From contig JANQGQ010000031.1 in the NCBI GenBank assembly GCA_028277185.1, forward strand, positions 62,001 through 126,000: DNA of 64,000 nt, read 5' to 3'. This document shows positions 8,277 to 17,961 of this stretch, piece by piece. The translations under genes and the position numbers were made by a program. The notes below the pieces were generated by a model that searched no databases, was not told where the DNA came from, and saw only the letters and a list, made by a program, of their open reading frames with translations. Every line of letters begins with the position of its first letter. Within the stretch, counting starts at the first letter, position 1. The DNA is from Woeseiaceae bacterium. Lineage in GTDB: Bacteria > Pseudomonadota > Gammaproteobacteria > Steroidobacterales > Woeseiaceae.

Positions 8277-9494
8277 TCAGGCGATCAGGTTGTTGATTTC
8301 AAAGATCGGCAGGAGGATCGCGAACACGATCATGAGGACGACCAGACCCATCAGGATGACGAGCAGGGGCTGCAGCAGGCCAAGAAGCGTTGCTATCAGA
8401 CTGTCCACTTCCCGCTCCATGCTGGACGCGGAGCGGGCAAGCATGTCGTCGAGCCGTCCGCCGGCTTCGCCGCTGGAGATCATGTGCATGACCATGGGCG
8501 GGAACAGTTTGCTGGCGCCGAGCGACTGCGCGATGGACGCGCCCTCCCGGACGCGGTCGGCCGCCTCGATCACGGCTTCGCGCATCGGCAGGTTTTCGAT
8601 GACCTCGGCCGAAATCTTCATGCCGTCGAGCACCGGTACGCCGCTGCCGGCGAGAATACTGAAGGTTCGGGTAAAACGCGCCGTGTTGATTCCCCGCGTC
8701 AGCCGCGACGTCAGCGGTAGTCTGAGCAGCAGCCGGTGGTAGGCTCGTCGCGGCCCTTGCTGCTTGAGCAGCCGGTTGATGCCGAACACGACGCTTACCA
8801 GAACGATCGCGATGGCGGCCCAGTAGTCGCGGACGAAGTCGCTCACCGCGATCAGTCCGCGGGTCAGGAGCGGCAGTTCCGCGGCCGTGCTCTCGAACAC
8901 GCCGACTATCTTGGGTACGACGGAGGCCAGCATGAAAACGATGATCGCTACGGCAAAGGAGATCAGCGCGATCGGATAGATCATGGCGTTCGAGATCCGC
9001 TGGCGCAGCTCCTGGCGTGCTTCGGTGTAGTCGGCCAGGCGCTCGAGAACCGTGTCGAGGTGGCCCGAAGACTCGCCGGCCGCCACCGTGGCGCGGTACA
9101 GGTCCGGGAACGCCTGCGGAAACTCGCCGAGTCCATCGGCAAGCGTGTGGCCTTCCATTACCTTGCCGCGCACGCCCATCAGAATGCTCTGGGTTCGGGG
9201 AGTGTCGTTCTGCTGAGATACCGCAAGCAGCGATTCCTCGAGCGGCAGGCCGGATTGGGCCAGCGATGCAAGCTGGCGCGTCACGAGAGACAGTTCCGCG
9301 GCCGACAGCCCGCGGCCGGTGCGCAGTCCCGGCCTTTTGCCGCCCGCCGACTTGTCGGCCACTTCCGTGACGGCGACGGGTACCAGGTTGCGCTCGCGCA
9401 GTTGCTGGCGGACGTGCTTAGCGGTATCGCCCTCGATCAGTCCCTTGGATTGCTTGCCGCTACGGTCGAGCGCCGTGAATTCGAAGGCAGCCAT
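8277..9494 (-). CDS. gspF: Type II secretion inner-membrane platform protein GspF
   Basis: GspF is the polytopic inner-membrane protein that couples the GspE ATPase to pseudopilus assembly. The 405-residue product has the N-terminal signature MAAFEFTALDRSGKQ, two repeated cytoplasmic T2SF domains (about 70-190 and 270-390) and three hydrophobic segments near 168-190, 220-240 and 370-400. The repeat hallmarks are visible as PLEESLLAVSQQ and GVPVLDGMKIS. It is the last gene of the C-D-E-F set, starting 24 bp after gspE. Confidence 0.93.
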   Translation of the reverse strand: MAAFEFTALDRSGKQSKGLIEGDTAKHVRQQLRERNLVPVAVTEVADKSAGGKRPGLRTGRGLSAAELSLVTRQLASLAQSGLPLEESLLAVSQQNDTPRTQSILMGVRGKVMEGHTLADGLGEFPQAFPDLYRATVAAGESSGHLDTVLERLADYTEARQELRQRISNAMIYPIALISFAVAIIVFMLASVVPKIVGVFESTAAELPLLTRGLIAVSDFVRDYWAAIAIVLVSVVFGINRLLKQQGPRRAYHRLLLRLPLTSRLTRGINTARFTRTFSILAGSGVPVLDGMKISAEVIENLPMREAVIEAADRVREGASIAQSLGASKLFPPMVMHMISSGEAGGRLDDMLARSASSMEREVDSLIATLLGLLQPLLVILMGLVVLMIVFAILLPIFEINNLIA

Positions 9495-9518
9495 GGTTAC
9501 CGTCAGCCAGCTTTGCCG

Positions 9519-11036
9519 TCAGTCTTCGCGAGTGACGCGCAGGACTTCTTCGAGCGTCGTGCTGCCCTCCAATACGCGCCGCCGTCCGTCGGCACGGATG
9601 CTGGGCCCCGACAGGCGTGCATGACGTTCGAGATCCTGCTCGGATACGCCGTTGTGGACCATGCCGCGCATGGCTTCGTCCACGGCAATGAGCTCGTAGA
9701 TGCCGGTCCGGCCGATGAAGCCGCCGCCCGGTGCATTGACGTCTGCGCGGTGCAGCGTCGGTGGATTCGCCGGGTCGGCGCCGAGCAGATCGCACTCGTA
9801 GTCGGTTGCGACGTAGGGGATTTTCGTTTCGTCGTCGAGCACGCGAACGAGTCGCTGTGCCAGCACGCCGATGAGGCTCGACGATAGCAGAAAGGGTTCC
9901 ACGCCCATGTCGCGCAGGCGCGTCACTGCACCGGACGCGGTATTGGTATGTAGCGTGGACAGAACGAGATGCCCGGTAAGACTCGCCTGCACGGCGATTT
10001 CAGCGGTCTCGAGGTCGCGGATCTCGCCGACCATGACGACATCGGGATCCTGTCGGAGGATCGCGCGTAAACCCCGGGCGAAGGTCATTTCTACTTTGGT
10101 ATTGACCTGCGTCTGGCCGATGCCGTCGATGAAATACTCGATCGGGTCCTCGACGGTCATGATGTTGCGGCTGTTGTCGTTGATGCGTTCGAGCGCCGCG
10201 TAGAGCGTCGTCGTCTTGCCGGAGCCGGTCGGGCCGGTTACCAGGATAATGCCGTGCGGCTTGTGGATCAGAGCGTCCATCTTCTTCATGTCGCTCGTTT
10301 CCATGCCGAGCGACTTGAGATCGAGACGGCCGGCCTGCTTGTCGAGCAGACGAAGCACGACGCGTTCGCCGTGGCCGGAAGGCAGCGTGGATACGCGGAC
10401 GTCGACGGCGCGTCCGGCGATGCGCAGCGAAATCCGTCCGTCCTGCGGCAGGCGTTTCTCGGCTATGTCGAGTTTTGACATGACCTTGATACGCGATACG
10501 ACCAACGGCGCCAGCGCCCGGCGGGTCTTCAGAACCTCGCGCAGCACGCCGTCGACCCGAAAGCGTACGCCGAGCCGGTTCTCGTAGGGTTCGATGTGCA
10601 CGTCCGAGGCGTTTTCCTTGACTGCTTCGGTCAGGACGGCGTTGATGAAACGAATGATGGGCGCATCGTCCGCGCTTTCCAGGAGATCCGACGGCTCGAG
10701 TTCCTGCGCAACCTGGCTCAGGTCGAACTCGTCGTTCAGGCCGTCGACCATCTGCATCGCGTTTTCGGAGCCTTGCTCATACGATGCCTGCAGCAGGGCG
10801 TCGAACTCCTCGTTCGTCACCTGGGTAAGCTGGAGCGGCCGATGGGCGTAGCGACGGACTTCGGCGAGGCTGAGCGCCGTTGCCCCCGGGCGTACTACGG
10901 TGTCGGCCTTGCCGTCGGCGATGTCGCGAATCAACACGCCGTGTCGCTTCGCAAACGCGAAAGGCAGGGCAACGGGCATTGCCTGTGCTTCCGTCTCCGG
11001 CTCCGTACCGGGCAGGTTCTCGGGGTCGGTGGCCAT
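9519..11036 (-). CDS. gspE: Type II secretion ATPase GspE
   Basis: GspE is the cytoplasmic hexameric ATPase that powers pseudopilin assembly. Its motifs are complete: Walker A GPTGSGKTT (268-276), Asp box TVEDPIEY (294-301), Walker B around RQDPDVVMVGEIRD (328-341) and His box STLHTNTA (360-367). The length of 505 residues is normal. One oddity is that the C-terminal zinc-binding tetracysteine motif of most GspE proteins is absent; only Cys415 remains between the His box and GRTGIYE. The start ATG shares one base with the gspD stop, implying translational coupling. Confidence 0.94.
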   Translation of the reverse strand: MATDPENLPGTEPETEAQAMPVALPFAFAKRHGVLIRDIADGKADTVVRPGATALSLAEVRRYAHRPLQLTQVTNEEFDALLQASYEQGSENAMQMVDGLNDEFDLSQVAQELEPSDLLESADDAPIIRFINAVLTEAVKENASDVHIEPYENRLGVRFRVDGVLREVLKTRRALAPLVVSRIKVMSKLDIAEKRLPQDGRISLRIAGRAVDVRVSTLPSGHGERVVLRLLDKQAGRLDLKSLGMETSDMKKMDALIHKPHGIILVTGPTGSGKTTTLYAALERINDNSRNIMTVEDPIEYFIDGIGQTQVNTKVEMTFARGLRAILRQDPDVVMVGEIRDLETAEIAVQASLTGHLVLSTLHTNTASGAVTRLRDMGVEPFLLSSSLIGVLAQRLVRVLDDETKIPYVATDYECDLLGADPANPPTLHRADVNAPGGGFIGRTGIYELIAVDEAMRGMVHNGVSEQDLERHARLSGPSIRADGRRRVLEGSTTLEEVLRVTRED

Positions 11037-13024
11037 CAGGGTGTCGGCTCCTCGCCGCTCTCGGGCGGGCTGGTGAGGCTCTCGAGCGGCGGGATCGTGG
11101 CGCGTTCAACGTCAGGCATGAGCTGCACGCCCCGGCCGCGTTGACCCTCGAGCAGGTCTTCCATCATCCGGTACTTGGCGTTGGTTTCGGTGGCGATGCT
11201 TGCCGCGTCGCGCAGGATCTTGGGCCGGATGAACACGAGGAGGTTCGTCTTTATCGCTTCGGTGCGGCGGGCCCGAAACAGACTGCCCAGGAGCGGTAAC
11301 CTGCCGAGCACCGGTACGCGTTGCTCGCTCTCGCGGAGCTGGTCTTCGATCAGGCCGCCGAGCACGAGGATCTGCCCGTCGTCCACGATGACCGTCGTCT
11401 CGATGATGCGCTGATTCGTGATCAGGTCGACGGCGCCTTGGGCCGATTGCGCGATGCTCGATATCTCCTGCCGGATATCGAGCAGGAGCGAATTACCTTC
11501 GTTGATCTGCGGCGTGATGATCAGTTCGATGCCGACCTGCTGCCGCTGAACCGTCTGGAACGGGTTGACCGTCCCGCCGCCCTGGCCGCCCGTGTTGGTA
11601 AACGAGCCGGTGACGAAGGGTACCTCCTGACCGACGTTCAGCGTCGCTTCCTCGTTATCGGTCGTCACGACCGACGGGGTGGACAGTATGTTTGTGTCGG
11701 CATTGCCCTGCAGTGCCCTGAGCACGGCGGCGAAACTGATTCCGGAGTCGCTCAGCCGGCCCAGCCCAAAGGTGGCGCCCTCGCCGATGAGTCCGGTTGG
11801 ATCGGTAATGTTGCCGTCGCCGGCCGCGGCGGCGCCGGCCAGCTGCGTGACGCCGGGGCCGAAATCCGGAAAATTCGTCAGACTGATCGGCGTACTTGCG
11901 CTGTTGTCGTCGAAAACGGCCCAGGTCACGCCGAGATCGGCGGTCCGGTCGGCAATCACTTCGACGACGATCGCCTCGACCTGCACCTGCGCGCGCCTTA
12001 TGTCGAGCTTGTCGACGACGGTCATCATCGAGCGCATGATTTTCGGCGGCGCGTCGACGATCAGGGCGTTGGTTTGAGTGTCGGCCCAGACGCTGATCAG
12101 TTCGGCGCCGGGGCCGCCGGGGGCGGCGCCGGCACCCGCTGCGCCGGCAGTGGCGGCGCTCGCATACTGTTGCTGTAGCTTGGTCGCGAGCTCCTCGGCA
12201 TCCGCGTAGCGAAGGTAGCGAACCTGGGTATCGCCGCCTTCTTCGAGCGGCGTGTCGAGGTGCGCGACGAGAGTGCGCAGCCTGAGGCGCCCGCTCTTGT
12301 CGCCACCGATCAGGACGCTGTTCGTGCGCGCGTCCGCGACGAGGCTTGTCGTGACCGGTGCGCCATCGGCGCGCGGTGCCTGCGTCAGCGCGGTCAGCAC
12401 GCGGACGACTTCGGCCGCAGACGCGTTCTGCAGCGGCACGACCTCGATGTCGTCGTCGCTCGACTGGTCGATCCGCCGGATGATGCTGATCAGGCGTGCG
12501 ACGTTGCCCGCGCGGTCGGAGAGGATCAGCATGTTCGAACCCTGGTGCGCAACCATGTGCCCGTATTGCGGGATCAGCGGGCGAAGAATCGGTACGAGCG
12601 CCGTGGCGCCGACGTTTTCGAGCTGAATGACGCGCGTCACGATGTCGTCGTAGCCGGCCGTACCGCCTGAGCCCAGCGTGCCCCCGTACTGCCGCGCCGA
12701 TGCGTTCGGGATGATCTTGATGACGTCGCCGCTGCGCGCGGCGGTGAGTTGGTGTACCTCGAGAATGGACAGGAAGGCCTCGTAAAAAGCCTCCGGCGTC
12801 ATCGGCGTCGTCGACAGCATCGTTACGTTCTGCGCATTGACGCGCGGATCGATGATGTAGTTCTCCTGGGTGACGGCACTGACGGCTTCGACGATTTCCC
12901 GAATGTCAGCTTCCTTGAAGTTGGGCGTGATCGTCGCTGCCTGCTGCGCGAAGGCGCTGCCGGCCGGTGTCAGGATTGCCGTGAGCCAGAGCAGCAAGAT
13001 CTGCATTCGTAGATGTCGGGTCAT
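11036..13024 (-). CDS. gspD: Type II secretion outer-membrane secretin GspD
   Basis: GspD forms the multimeric outer-membrane channel through which folded proteins exit. The 662-residue precursor has a clear signal peptide (LLLWLTAILTPAGSAFAQQ, residues 10-28). The N0/N1-N3 periplasmic domains follow (N0 from about 33; N1 near VTRVIQLENVGATALVPIL). The C-terminal secretin domain (about 430-600) includes VPFVTGSF and VPVLGRLPLLGSLFR. A Gly/Ala-rich linker near residue 290 is a common disordered loop. It overlaps gspC by 4 bp and gspE by 1 bp. Confidence 0.95.
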   Translation of the reverse strand: MTRHLRMQILLLWLTAILTPAGSAFAQQAATITPNFKEADIREIVEAVSAVTQENYIIDPRVNAQNVTMLSTTPMTPEAFYEAFLSILEVHQLTAARSGDVIKIIPNASARQYGGTLGSGGTAGYDDIVTRVIQLENVGATALVPILRPLIPQYGHMVAHQGSNMLILSDRAGNVARLISIIRRIDQSSDDDIEVVPLQNASAAEVVRVLTALTQAPRADGAPVTTSLVADARTNSVLIGGDKSGRLRLRTLVAHLDTPLEEGGDTQVRYLRYADAEELATKLQQQYASAATAGAAGAGAAPGGPGAELISVWADTQTNALIVDAPPKIMRSMMTVVDKLDIRRAQVQVEAIVVEVIADRTADLGVTWAVFDDNSASTPISLTNFPDFGPGVTQLAGAAAAGDGNITDPTGLIGEGATFGLGRLSDSGISFAAVLRALQGNADTNILSTPSVVTTDNEEATLNVGQEVPFVTGSFTNTGGQGGGTVNPFQTVQRQQVGIELIITPQINEGNSLLLDIRQEISSIAQSAQGAVDLITNQRIIETTVIVDDGQILVLGGLIEDQLRESEQRVPVLGRLPLLGSLFRARRTEAIKTNLLVFIRPKILRDAASIATETNAKYRMMEDLLEGQRGRGVQLMPDVERATIPPLESLTSPPESGEEPTP

Positions 13025-13962
13025 TGGGTGTCTTCGCCGTCCAAGTCGAGTTGGCTGGTTTTTAGTACCAGAGACTGCGGTTGCCCGTCGCGCTCGACGG
13101 TCACGGATACCTGATCGGCCGTGCCGAGTTCCTGGAAGATTCTCATCGCCTGGGTCGGATCGGTGAGCGCCTGGCCGTCGATGTCCTTTATCAGGTCACC
13201 GGGGCGCAGACCGAGGGCTGCGAACTGCCGGCGATCGCGGCCGGGATACACGCGATAGCCTTGCTGCTGGCCGTTGACGAAATACGGCGTCGGCCGGATG
13301 ACGTCCGCGAGGCGCGACACGTTCTGCGCGACGACGGACTGAATGCTTTGTGCAGGCGCCGGCCGCTGCTGCGCCGGTCGCGTCGCGCGCCGGACCGGAG
13401 CTCGCTGGGTCGCAAATTCCGCGGGCAGCACGAGATTCGTGAGCCGGCCATTCTCGTTCAGGACCACGCGGAGCGGAAACACGGCGTGGAGCGAGACGCC
13501 CGAGGCGATCGCGTCGCCGATCTGGTAGGTCCTTTCGTCGTTGGTCGGGTCCTCGATGATGGCGGCCGACAGCCCCGGTTCGGTCGCCGCGACGATACCC
13601 TTGAGAGTCAGATTCTGGCGCGTTTCCTCGAGGTCTTCGAGCTCGTCCGGCAGCGGTCCCGCCGCAGCCTCTTCTTCGGCGTCGTCCTCCGCCGCCTCGC
13701 CGAACAGGTGTGCCGCTGCAATTGTTTCCGCAATGAACCCCGCGTCCGCCTCCGGTGTCGAAGTCATGGTGCCGGACGGGATCGTCACGGGATCGCCGGC
13801 GGCCGGCCCCGGGACGAGATCCCAGGCAATTCTTGCAAGCTGCCAGCCGATGACGACGACCAGGACGAGGCTGACCCAGCCGGGCAGGAGCTGACTGGCC
13901 GCCGCGAGGGTTCGCGGACCGTCGAGGCTCTTGAGATCGGACCATTTTGCGGTATCGGACAT
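13021..13962 (-). CDS. gspC: Type II secretion inner-membrane protein GspC
   Basis: GspC connects the inner-membrane platform to the GspD secretin and helps select substrates. The 313-residue form from the ATG at 13960-13962 has a cytoplasmic N-terminus, one membrane segment (GWVSLVLVVVIGWQLARIAW, near 28-47), the homology region (LTLKGIVAATEPGLSAAII) and a C-terminal PDZ domain (GLRPGDLIKDIDGQAL). A GTG at 13992 would add ten residues and has a comparably weak ribosome-binding site, so the start is uncertain. It is the first gene of the gspCDEF operon and diverges from clpS. Confidence 0.9.
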   Translation of the reverse strand: MSDTAKWSDLKSLDGPRTLAAASQLLPGWVSLVLVVVIGWQLARIAWDLVPGPAAGDPVTIPSGTMTSTPEADAGFIAETIAAAHLFGEAAEDDAEEEAAAGPLPDELEDLEETRQNLTLKGIVAATEPGLSAAIIEDPTNDERTYQIGDAIASGVSLHAVFPLRVVLNENGRLTNLVLPAEFATQRAPVRRATRPAQQRPAPAQSIQSVVAQNVSRLADVIRPTPYFVNGQQQGYRVYPGRDRRQFAALGLRPGDLIKDIDGQALTDPTQAMRIFQELGTADQVSVTVERDGQPQSLVLKTSQLDLDGEDTQ

Positions 13963-14233
13963 CGAGGGGGTCGGATTTACCTGAAATTCCACCGGTTTAA
14001 ACGCGGCAGGCGGATGATACGGGTTCGGGGATTTCCGTCACAAGCGGGAAACGCGGGAATTGCGTGACCTTGGGGGCCACAGAGCCGTAATGCGGCGGAA
14101 ACCCGGGGGATCTGGAAATTTGTGAGGCGGCCTTAAAAATGCCCCGAACCGCCCCTATATAATGTCTTCGGCGCGCCCCGGACAGGCCGCCGGGGGCGGC
14201 AATGCCCGACGGGCCAGAAACGGCGACGGAATC
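13963..14233. promoter_or_regulatory. Divergent intergenic region between gspC and clpS
   Basis: About 270 bp separating the minus-strand gsp operon from the plus-strand clp genes. Promoters for both must lie here. A TATATAAT block at 14154-14161 makes a good -10 candidate for clpS, 72 bp before its start. I see no operator palindrome and no gene. Confidence 0.4.
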
Positions 14234-14563
14234 ATGAGCGAGCACGAACACAGCACGGAGCACCACGGCAGCCACGATGTGGCCGTCGAGGAGGCGAAGC
14301 CGAAGATCAAGGAGCCGCCCATGTACCGGGTGGTACTGATCAACGACGACTACACGCCCATGGAGTTCGTCGTCGATATTCTGCAATCGATTTTCGGCAT
14401 GGAGCGAACGCAGGCGACACAGGTTATGCTAGAGGTCCACACCAAGGGCAAGGGCGTCTGCGGCGTTTACAACTTCGAGATTGCCGAAACCAAAGTTGCT
14501 CAGGTAATGGGCATCGCCAAACAGCACCAGCATCCGTTGCTGTGCACAATGGAAGAATCCTGA
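14234..14563 (+). CDS. clpS: ClpS, N-degron adaptor of ClpAP
   Basis: ClpS binds proteins with destabilising N-terminal residues and delivers them to the ClpAP protease. The 109-residue product has a flexible charged N-terminus and the conserved core [18 protein letters not shown] from about residue 35. MEVH-type metal/N-degron pocket residues are present in [12 protein letters not shown], followed by [13 protein letters not shown] at the end. The ATG at 14234 is preferred over one at 14162, which would add 24 non-conserved residues. clpA follows after 24 bp. Confidence 0.95.
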   Translation: MSEHEHSTEHHGSHDVAVEEAKPKIKEPPMYRVVLINDDYTPMEFVVDILQSIFGMERTQATQVMLEVHTKGKGVCGVYNFEIAETKVAQVMGIAKQHQHPLLCTMEES

Positions 14564-14587
14564 TTTCTCAGGCCTTAAGGAGACGTA

Positions 14588-16864
14588 ATGCTATCGAGCG
14601 AACTCGAGTTCTGTCTCAACGAAGCCTTTCAGCGCGCGCGCGACCGGCGTCACGAGTTCATGACTGTGGAGCACCTGTTGCTGGCGCTCCTCGACATACC
14701 GCGCGTCCACGAAATCATCAAGGCATGTAACGGCAACATCCCGGAGCTCCGCCGGCAGCTCAGCGAGTTCATCGACGAGCAGACACCCTTGCTCGACGAA
14801 GACGATGAGAACGACGTTCAGCCGACGCTCGGATTCCAGCGCGTGCTTCAGCGCGCCGTTTTTCACGTGCAGTCCAGCGGTAAGCAGGAGGTCTCCGGCA
14901 GCAACGTGCTGGTCGCAATCTTCAGCGAGAAGCAGTCGCAGGCGGTGTATTTTCTGAATCTCCAGGACATCACCCGCCTCGATATCGTCAACTATATTTC
15001 GCACGGCATGCCGCAGGTCCAGAACGACGGCGCCGAGCAGGAGCGCGAAGCGACCGAGGAGCACGAAGCGGAGCCTGACGAAACGCCGCTCGAGCGCTTT
15101 GCTACCAATCTCAACGCGGAGGCGGAAGCCGGCCGGATCGATCCGCTGATCGGCCGCGAACTCGAGATCGAACGCACGGTCCAGATACTCTGCCGGCGCC
15201 GCAAGAACAATCCGCTCTACGTCGGCGATGCGGGCGTCGGTAAGACGGCGCTTGCCGAGGGCCTTGCTCGCATGATCGTGGAAGAACGGGTTCCCGAGGT
15301 GCTCAAGGACAGCACGATCTACGCGCTGGACATGGGCACGCTGATTGCGGGCACCAAGTACCGCGGCGACTTCGAGAAACGCCTCAAGGGCGTCATCAAG
15401 GAGGTGCGGGAAGACCCCGGCGCCATCCTCTTCATCGACGAAATTCACACGGTCATCGGTGCCGGCGCGGCGTCGGGCGGCGTCATGGACGCAAGCAACC
15501 TGATCAAGCCGGTTCTGGCAAGCGGTGAGATCCGCTGTATCGGCTCGACGACCTACGAGGAGTATCGGGGCATCTTCGAGAAAGATCATGCGCTCGCGCG
15601 CCGCTTCCAGAAGATCGACGTACCCGAGCCGAGCATTCCCGAGACCATCGCGATACTCAAGGGTCTGAGCAGCCGCTTCGAGGAGCATCACGGCGTAAGC
15701 TACGACGAGGAAGCGCTCGTCGCGGCCGCTGAACTGGCGGCCAAACACCTGAACGATCGGCGTCTGCCGGACAAGGCGATCGACGTCATCGACGAGGCGG
15801 GCGCCAATCTGCGGCTGCGTCCGGTTGCCGAGCAGACGCAACGCGTTACGGTCGAGCACATTGAGACCATTATCGCGAAGATGGCGAGAATACCGCCGAA
15901 GAGCGTGTCGGCTTCGGACCGCGACTCGCTGCGTACGCTGGAGCGCGATCTGAAACTCGTCATTTTCGGCCAGGATCCCGCGATCGAAGCGCTTGCCTCG
16001 TCTATCAAAATGTCGAGATCCGGGCTGCGCGAGGAAGACAAGCCGATCGGCAGCTTCCTGTTCGCGGGTCCGACCGGTGTCGGCAAGACCGAGGTCACCC
16101 GACAGCTTGCGCTGCAGATGGGCGTCGAGCTGATCCGGTTCGACATGTCGGAGTACATGGAGCGGCACACGGTGTCACGGCTGATCGGTGCTCCCCCGGG
16201 CTACGTAGGCTTCGATCAGGGCGGTTTGCTGACCGAGGCAGTAACCAAAAATCCGCACGCGGTCGTGCTGCTCGACGAAATCGAGAAGGCACATCCGGAA
16301 GTGTTCAACCTGCTGCTGCAGGTCATGGATCATGGCACCCTGACGGACAACAACGGGCGCAAAGCCGATTTTCGCAACGTCATTCTCGTCATGACGACGA
16401 ATGCCGGCGCTCAGGAAATGAGCCGCGCGTCGATCGGTTTCACGGCGCAGGACCACTCGAGCGACGGCATGGCCGTCATCAGGAAGTCCTTCTCGCCCGA
16501 ATTCCGCAACCGTCTGGACGCGATCATCCAGTTCGATTCACTGGACCTCGATTCGGTCAAGCGCGTCGTGGACAAGCTGATCGTCGAACTCGAGGCGAAG
16601 CTCGGCTCGAACAACGTCACGATCGAACTCGACGACGCGGCGCGGATCTGGATTGCCGAACGCGGCTACGATCCGAAGATGGGCGCGAGGCCCATGGCAC
16701 GGCTGATCTCGGAGCGGATTAAGCGCCCGCTTGCTGAAGAACTGTTGTTCGGTGTTCTTGCCGACGGCGGCCACGTGCGTGTGGGTGTCGGCGACGACGA
16801 CGAGCTGACGCTCAATGCGGAACCGTTGCTAAAAGAACTCGAGCATCTCCGTTCGGACGATTGA
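14588..16864 (+). CDS. clpA: ClpA, AAA+ unfoldase of the ClpAP protease
   Basis: ClpA unfolds substrates and threads them into ClpP. The 758-residue protein has the Clp N domain (1-140). The first AAA module has Walker A DAGVGKTA near 214-221 and Walker B ILFIDEIH. The second has Walker A GPTGVGKT near 495-502, Walker B VVLLDEIEKAH, and a ClpP-binding loop region in the C-terminal part. A ribosome-binding site, AAGGAG, lies just before the start. With clpS upstream and aat nearby, the set forms the leucine/phenylalanine N-degron pathway. The clpP gene is not in this window. Confidence 0.96.
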   Translation: MLSSELEFCLNEAFQRARDRRHEFMTVEHLLLALLDIPRVHEIIKACNGNIPELRRQLSEFIDEQTPLLDEDDENDVQPTLGFQRVLQRAVFHVQSSGKQEVSGSNVLVAIFSEKQSQAVYFLNLQDITRLDIVNYISHGMPQVQNDGAEQEREATEEHEAEPDETPLERFATNLNAEAEAGRIDPLIGRELEIERTVQILCRRRKNNPLYVGDAGVGKTALAEGLARMIVEERVPEVLKDSTIYALDMGTLIAGTKYRGDFEKRLKGVIKEVREDPGAILFIDEIHTVIGAGAASGGVMDASNLIKPVLASGEIRCIGSTTYEEYRGIFEKDHALARRFQKIDVPEPSIPETIAILKGLSSRFEEHHGVSYDEEALVAAAELAAKHLNDRRLPDKAIDVIDEAGANLRLRPVAEQTQRVTVEHIETIIAKMARIPPKSVSASDRDSLRTLERDLKLVIFGQDPAIEALASSIKMSRSGLREEDKPIGSFLFAGPTGVGKTEVTRQLALQMGVELIRFDMSEYMERHTVSRLIGAPPGYVGFDQGGLLTEAVTKNPHAVVLLDEIEKAHPEVFNLLLQVMDHGTLTDNNGRKADFRNVILVMTTNAGAQEMSRASIGFTAQDHSSDGMAVIRKSFSPEFRNRLDAIIQFDSLDLDSVKRVVDKLIVELEAKLGSNNVTIELDDAARIWIAERGYDPKMGARPMARLISERIKRPLAEELLFGVLADGGHVRVGVGDDDELTLNAEPLLKELEHLRSDD

Positions 16865-16938
16865 TGAGCGGCGCGGCAGGGTAGGCCGCTTCCGTTTGAC
16901 TTCGCTCGGATGACTGATGCGCGGCGCGGCAGGGCGGC

Positions 16939-17157
16939 TCAACGACCCCGGTAGACGATGCGTCCCTTGCTGAGGTCGTACGGGGTCAGTTCGACCGTGA
17001 CTTTGTCGCCGGTCAGGATTCGGATGTAGTTCTTGCGCATCTTTCCCGAGATATGCGCGGTCACGATGTGGCCGTTTTCGAGTTCGACCCGAAACGTCGT
17101 GTTCGGCAGCGTCTCGGTAACGACGCCTTCCATCTGAATGGCTTCTTCTTTAGCCAT
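16939..17157 (-). CDS. infA: Translation initiation factor IF-1
   Basis: IF-1 occupies the ribosomal A site during initiation. The 72-residue protein is full length and has the S1/OB-fold sequence [35 protein letters not shown] and the end [10 protein letters not shown]. The gene sits between clpA (convergent) and aat (upstream on the same strand, 75 bp away), a common gammaproteobacterial order. Confidence 0.97.
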   Translation of the reverse strand: MAKEEAIQMEGVVTETLPNTTFRVELENGHIVTAHISGKMRKNYIRILTGDKVTVELTPYDLSKGRIVYRGR

Positions 17158-17232
17158 TGCCTGCCTTGTGGGGTTTGAAGGCTGGCGATTGTGCAGAAAC
17201 GGGCGCGTTTTTGCAATGCAGCAGGAGTGCGG

Positions 17233-17961
17233 TCAAAGCAACTCGGCGGCGCGCAACCCGTCAGGAGGCCAGCCGGTGAATCTGGCACGGCCCCTCGTTT
17301 CGACGGCGAGAATCGCGACGAAGCGTTGCCGCGGCATCAGCGTCGCGCCGAGCGTGTGCAGATGAGCCGATGCCACCTGGCAGTCGATGAGTGCGAAGCC
17401 GCTGTCGGTCAGCACGCGGCAGAGTGCAGCCAGCGCGATTTTCGAGGCGCCGGTTTCGGCGCTGTACATCGACTCCGCGAAAAACATGCGGCCGATGGCG
17501 AGTCCGTATGCACCCCCGACGAGGCGTTCGTCGTTCCATACGTCGACGGAATGTGCGAAGCCGGCCCGATGGAGCGCCTGATAGGCGGTGCGCATGTCCG
17601 CGGTGATCCAGGTGCCCGGCTGGCCGTGCCGCGGGGCGGCGCAGCCGTCGATGACGGCGTCGAAGGCCCGATTGAAGCTCACGCAGGCGCGGCTGGTTTT
17701 GAGGTCGCGCCGAAACCGCCGCGACATGTGGTACGCGGTGGGTGCGAGCACACAGCGCGGATCCGGCGACCACCAGAGTATCGGCTGTCCGACGTCGAAC
17801 CAGGGAAAAATGCCGCGCGTATACGCTTCGACGAGCCTCTCGACGGACAGGTCACCGCCGGCGGCGAGTAAGCCGTCCGGTTCTACGAGCGCCGTCTCGA
17901 CGGGCGGGAACGCGTTCGGAGGATCGCCGGGCCTCAACCATGCGATGCGGTTGTTGCTCAT
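17233..17961 (-). CDS. aat: Leucyl/phenylalanyl-tRNA--protein transferase
   Basis: Aat transfers Leu or Phe from aminoacyl-tRNA onto proteins that start with Lys or Arg, creating degrons recognised by ClpS. The 242-residue product has family motifs in order: EPDGLLAAGGDLS (near 26-38), AYTRGIFPWF, ILWWSPDPRCVL, and the C-terminal MYSAETGASKIALAALCRVL. It acts upstream of ClpS-ClpA encoded 3 kb away. The start codon overlaps the stop of the preceding GNAT-like gene by 4 bp (ATGA), so the two are probably co-translated. Confidence 0.96.
   Translation of the reverse strand: MSNNRIAWLRPGDPPNAFPPVETALVEPDGLLAAGGDLSVERLVEAYTRGIFPWFDVGQPILWWSPDPRCVLAPTAYHMSRRFRRDLKTSRACVSFNRAFDAVIDGCAAPRHGQPGTWITADMRTAYQALHRAGFAHSVDVWNDERLVGGAYGLAIGRMFFAESMYSAETGASKIALAALCRVLTDSGFALIDCQVASAHLHTLGATLMPRQRFVAILAVETRGRARFTGWPPDGLRAAELL

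Noticed and set aside
14591-16168. A 525-codon minus-strand frame across clpA
   Set aside because: Complementary-strand artefact of an unmistakable ClpA; no domain recognised.
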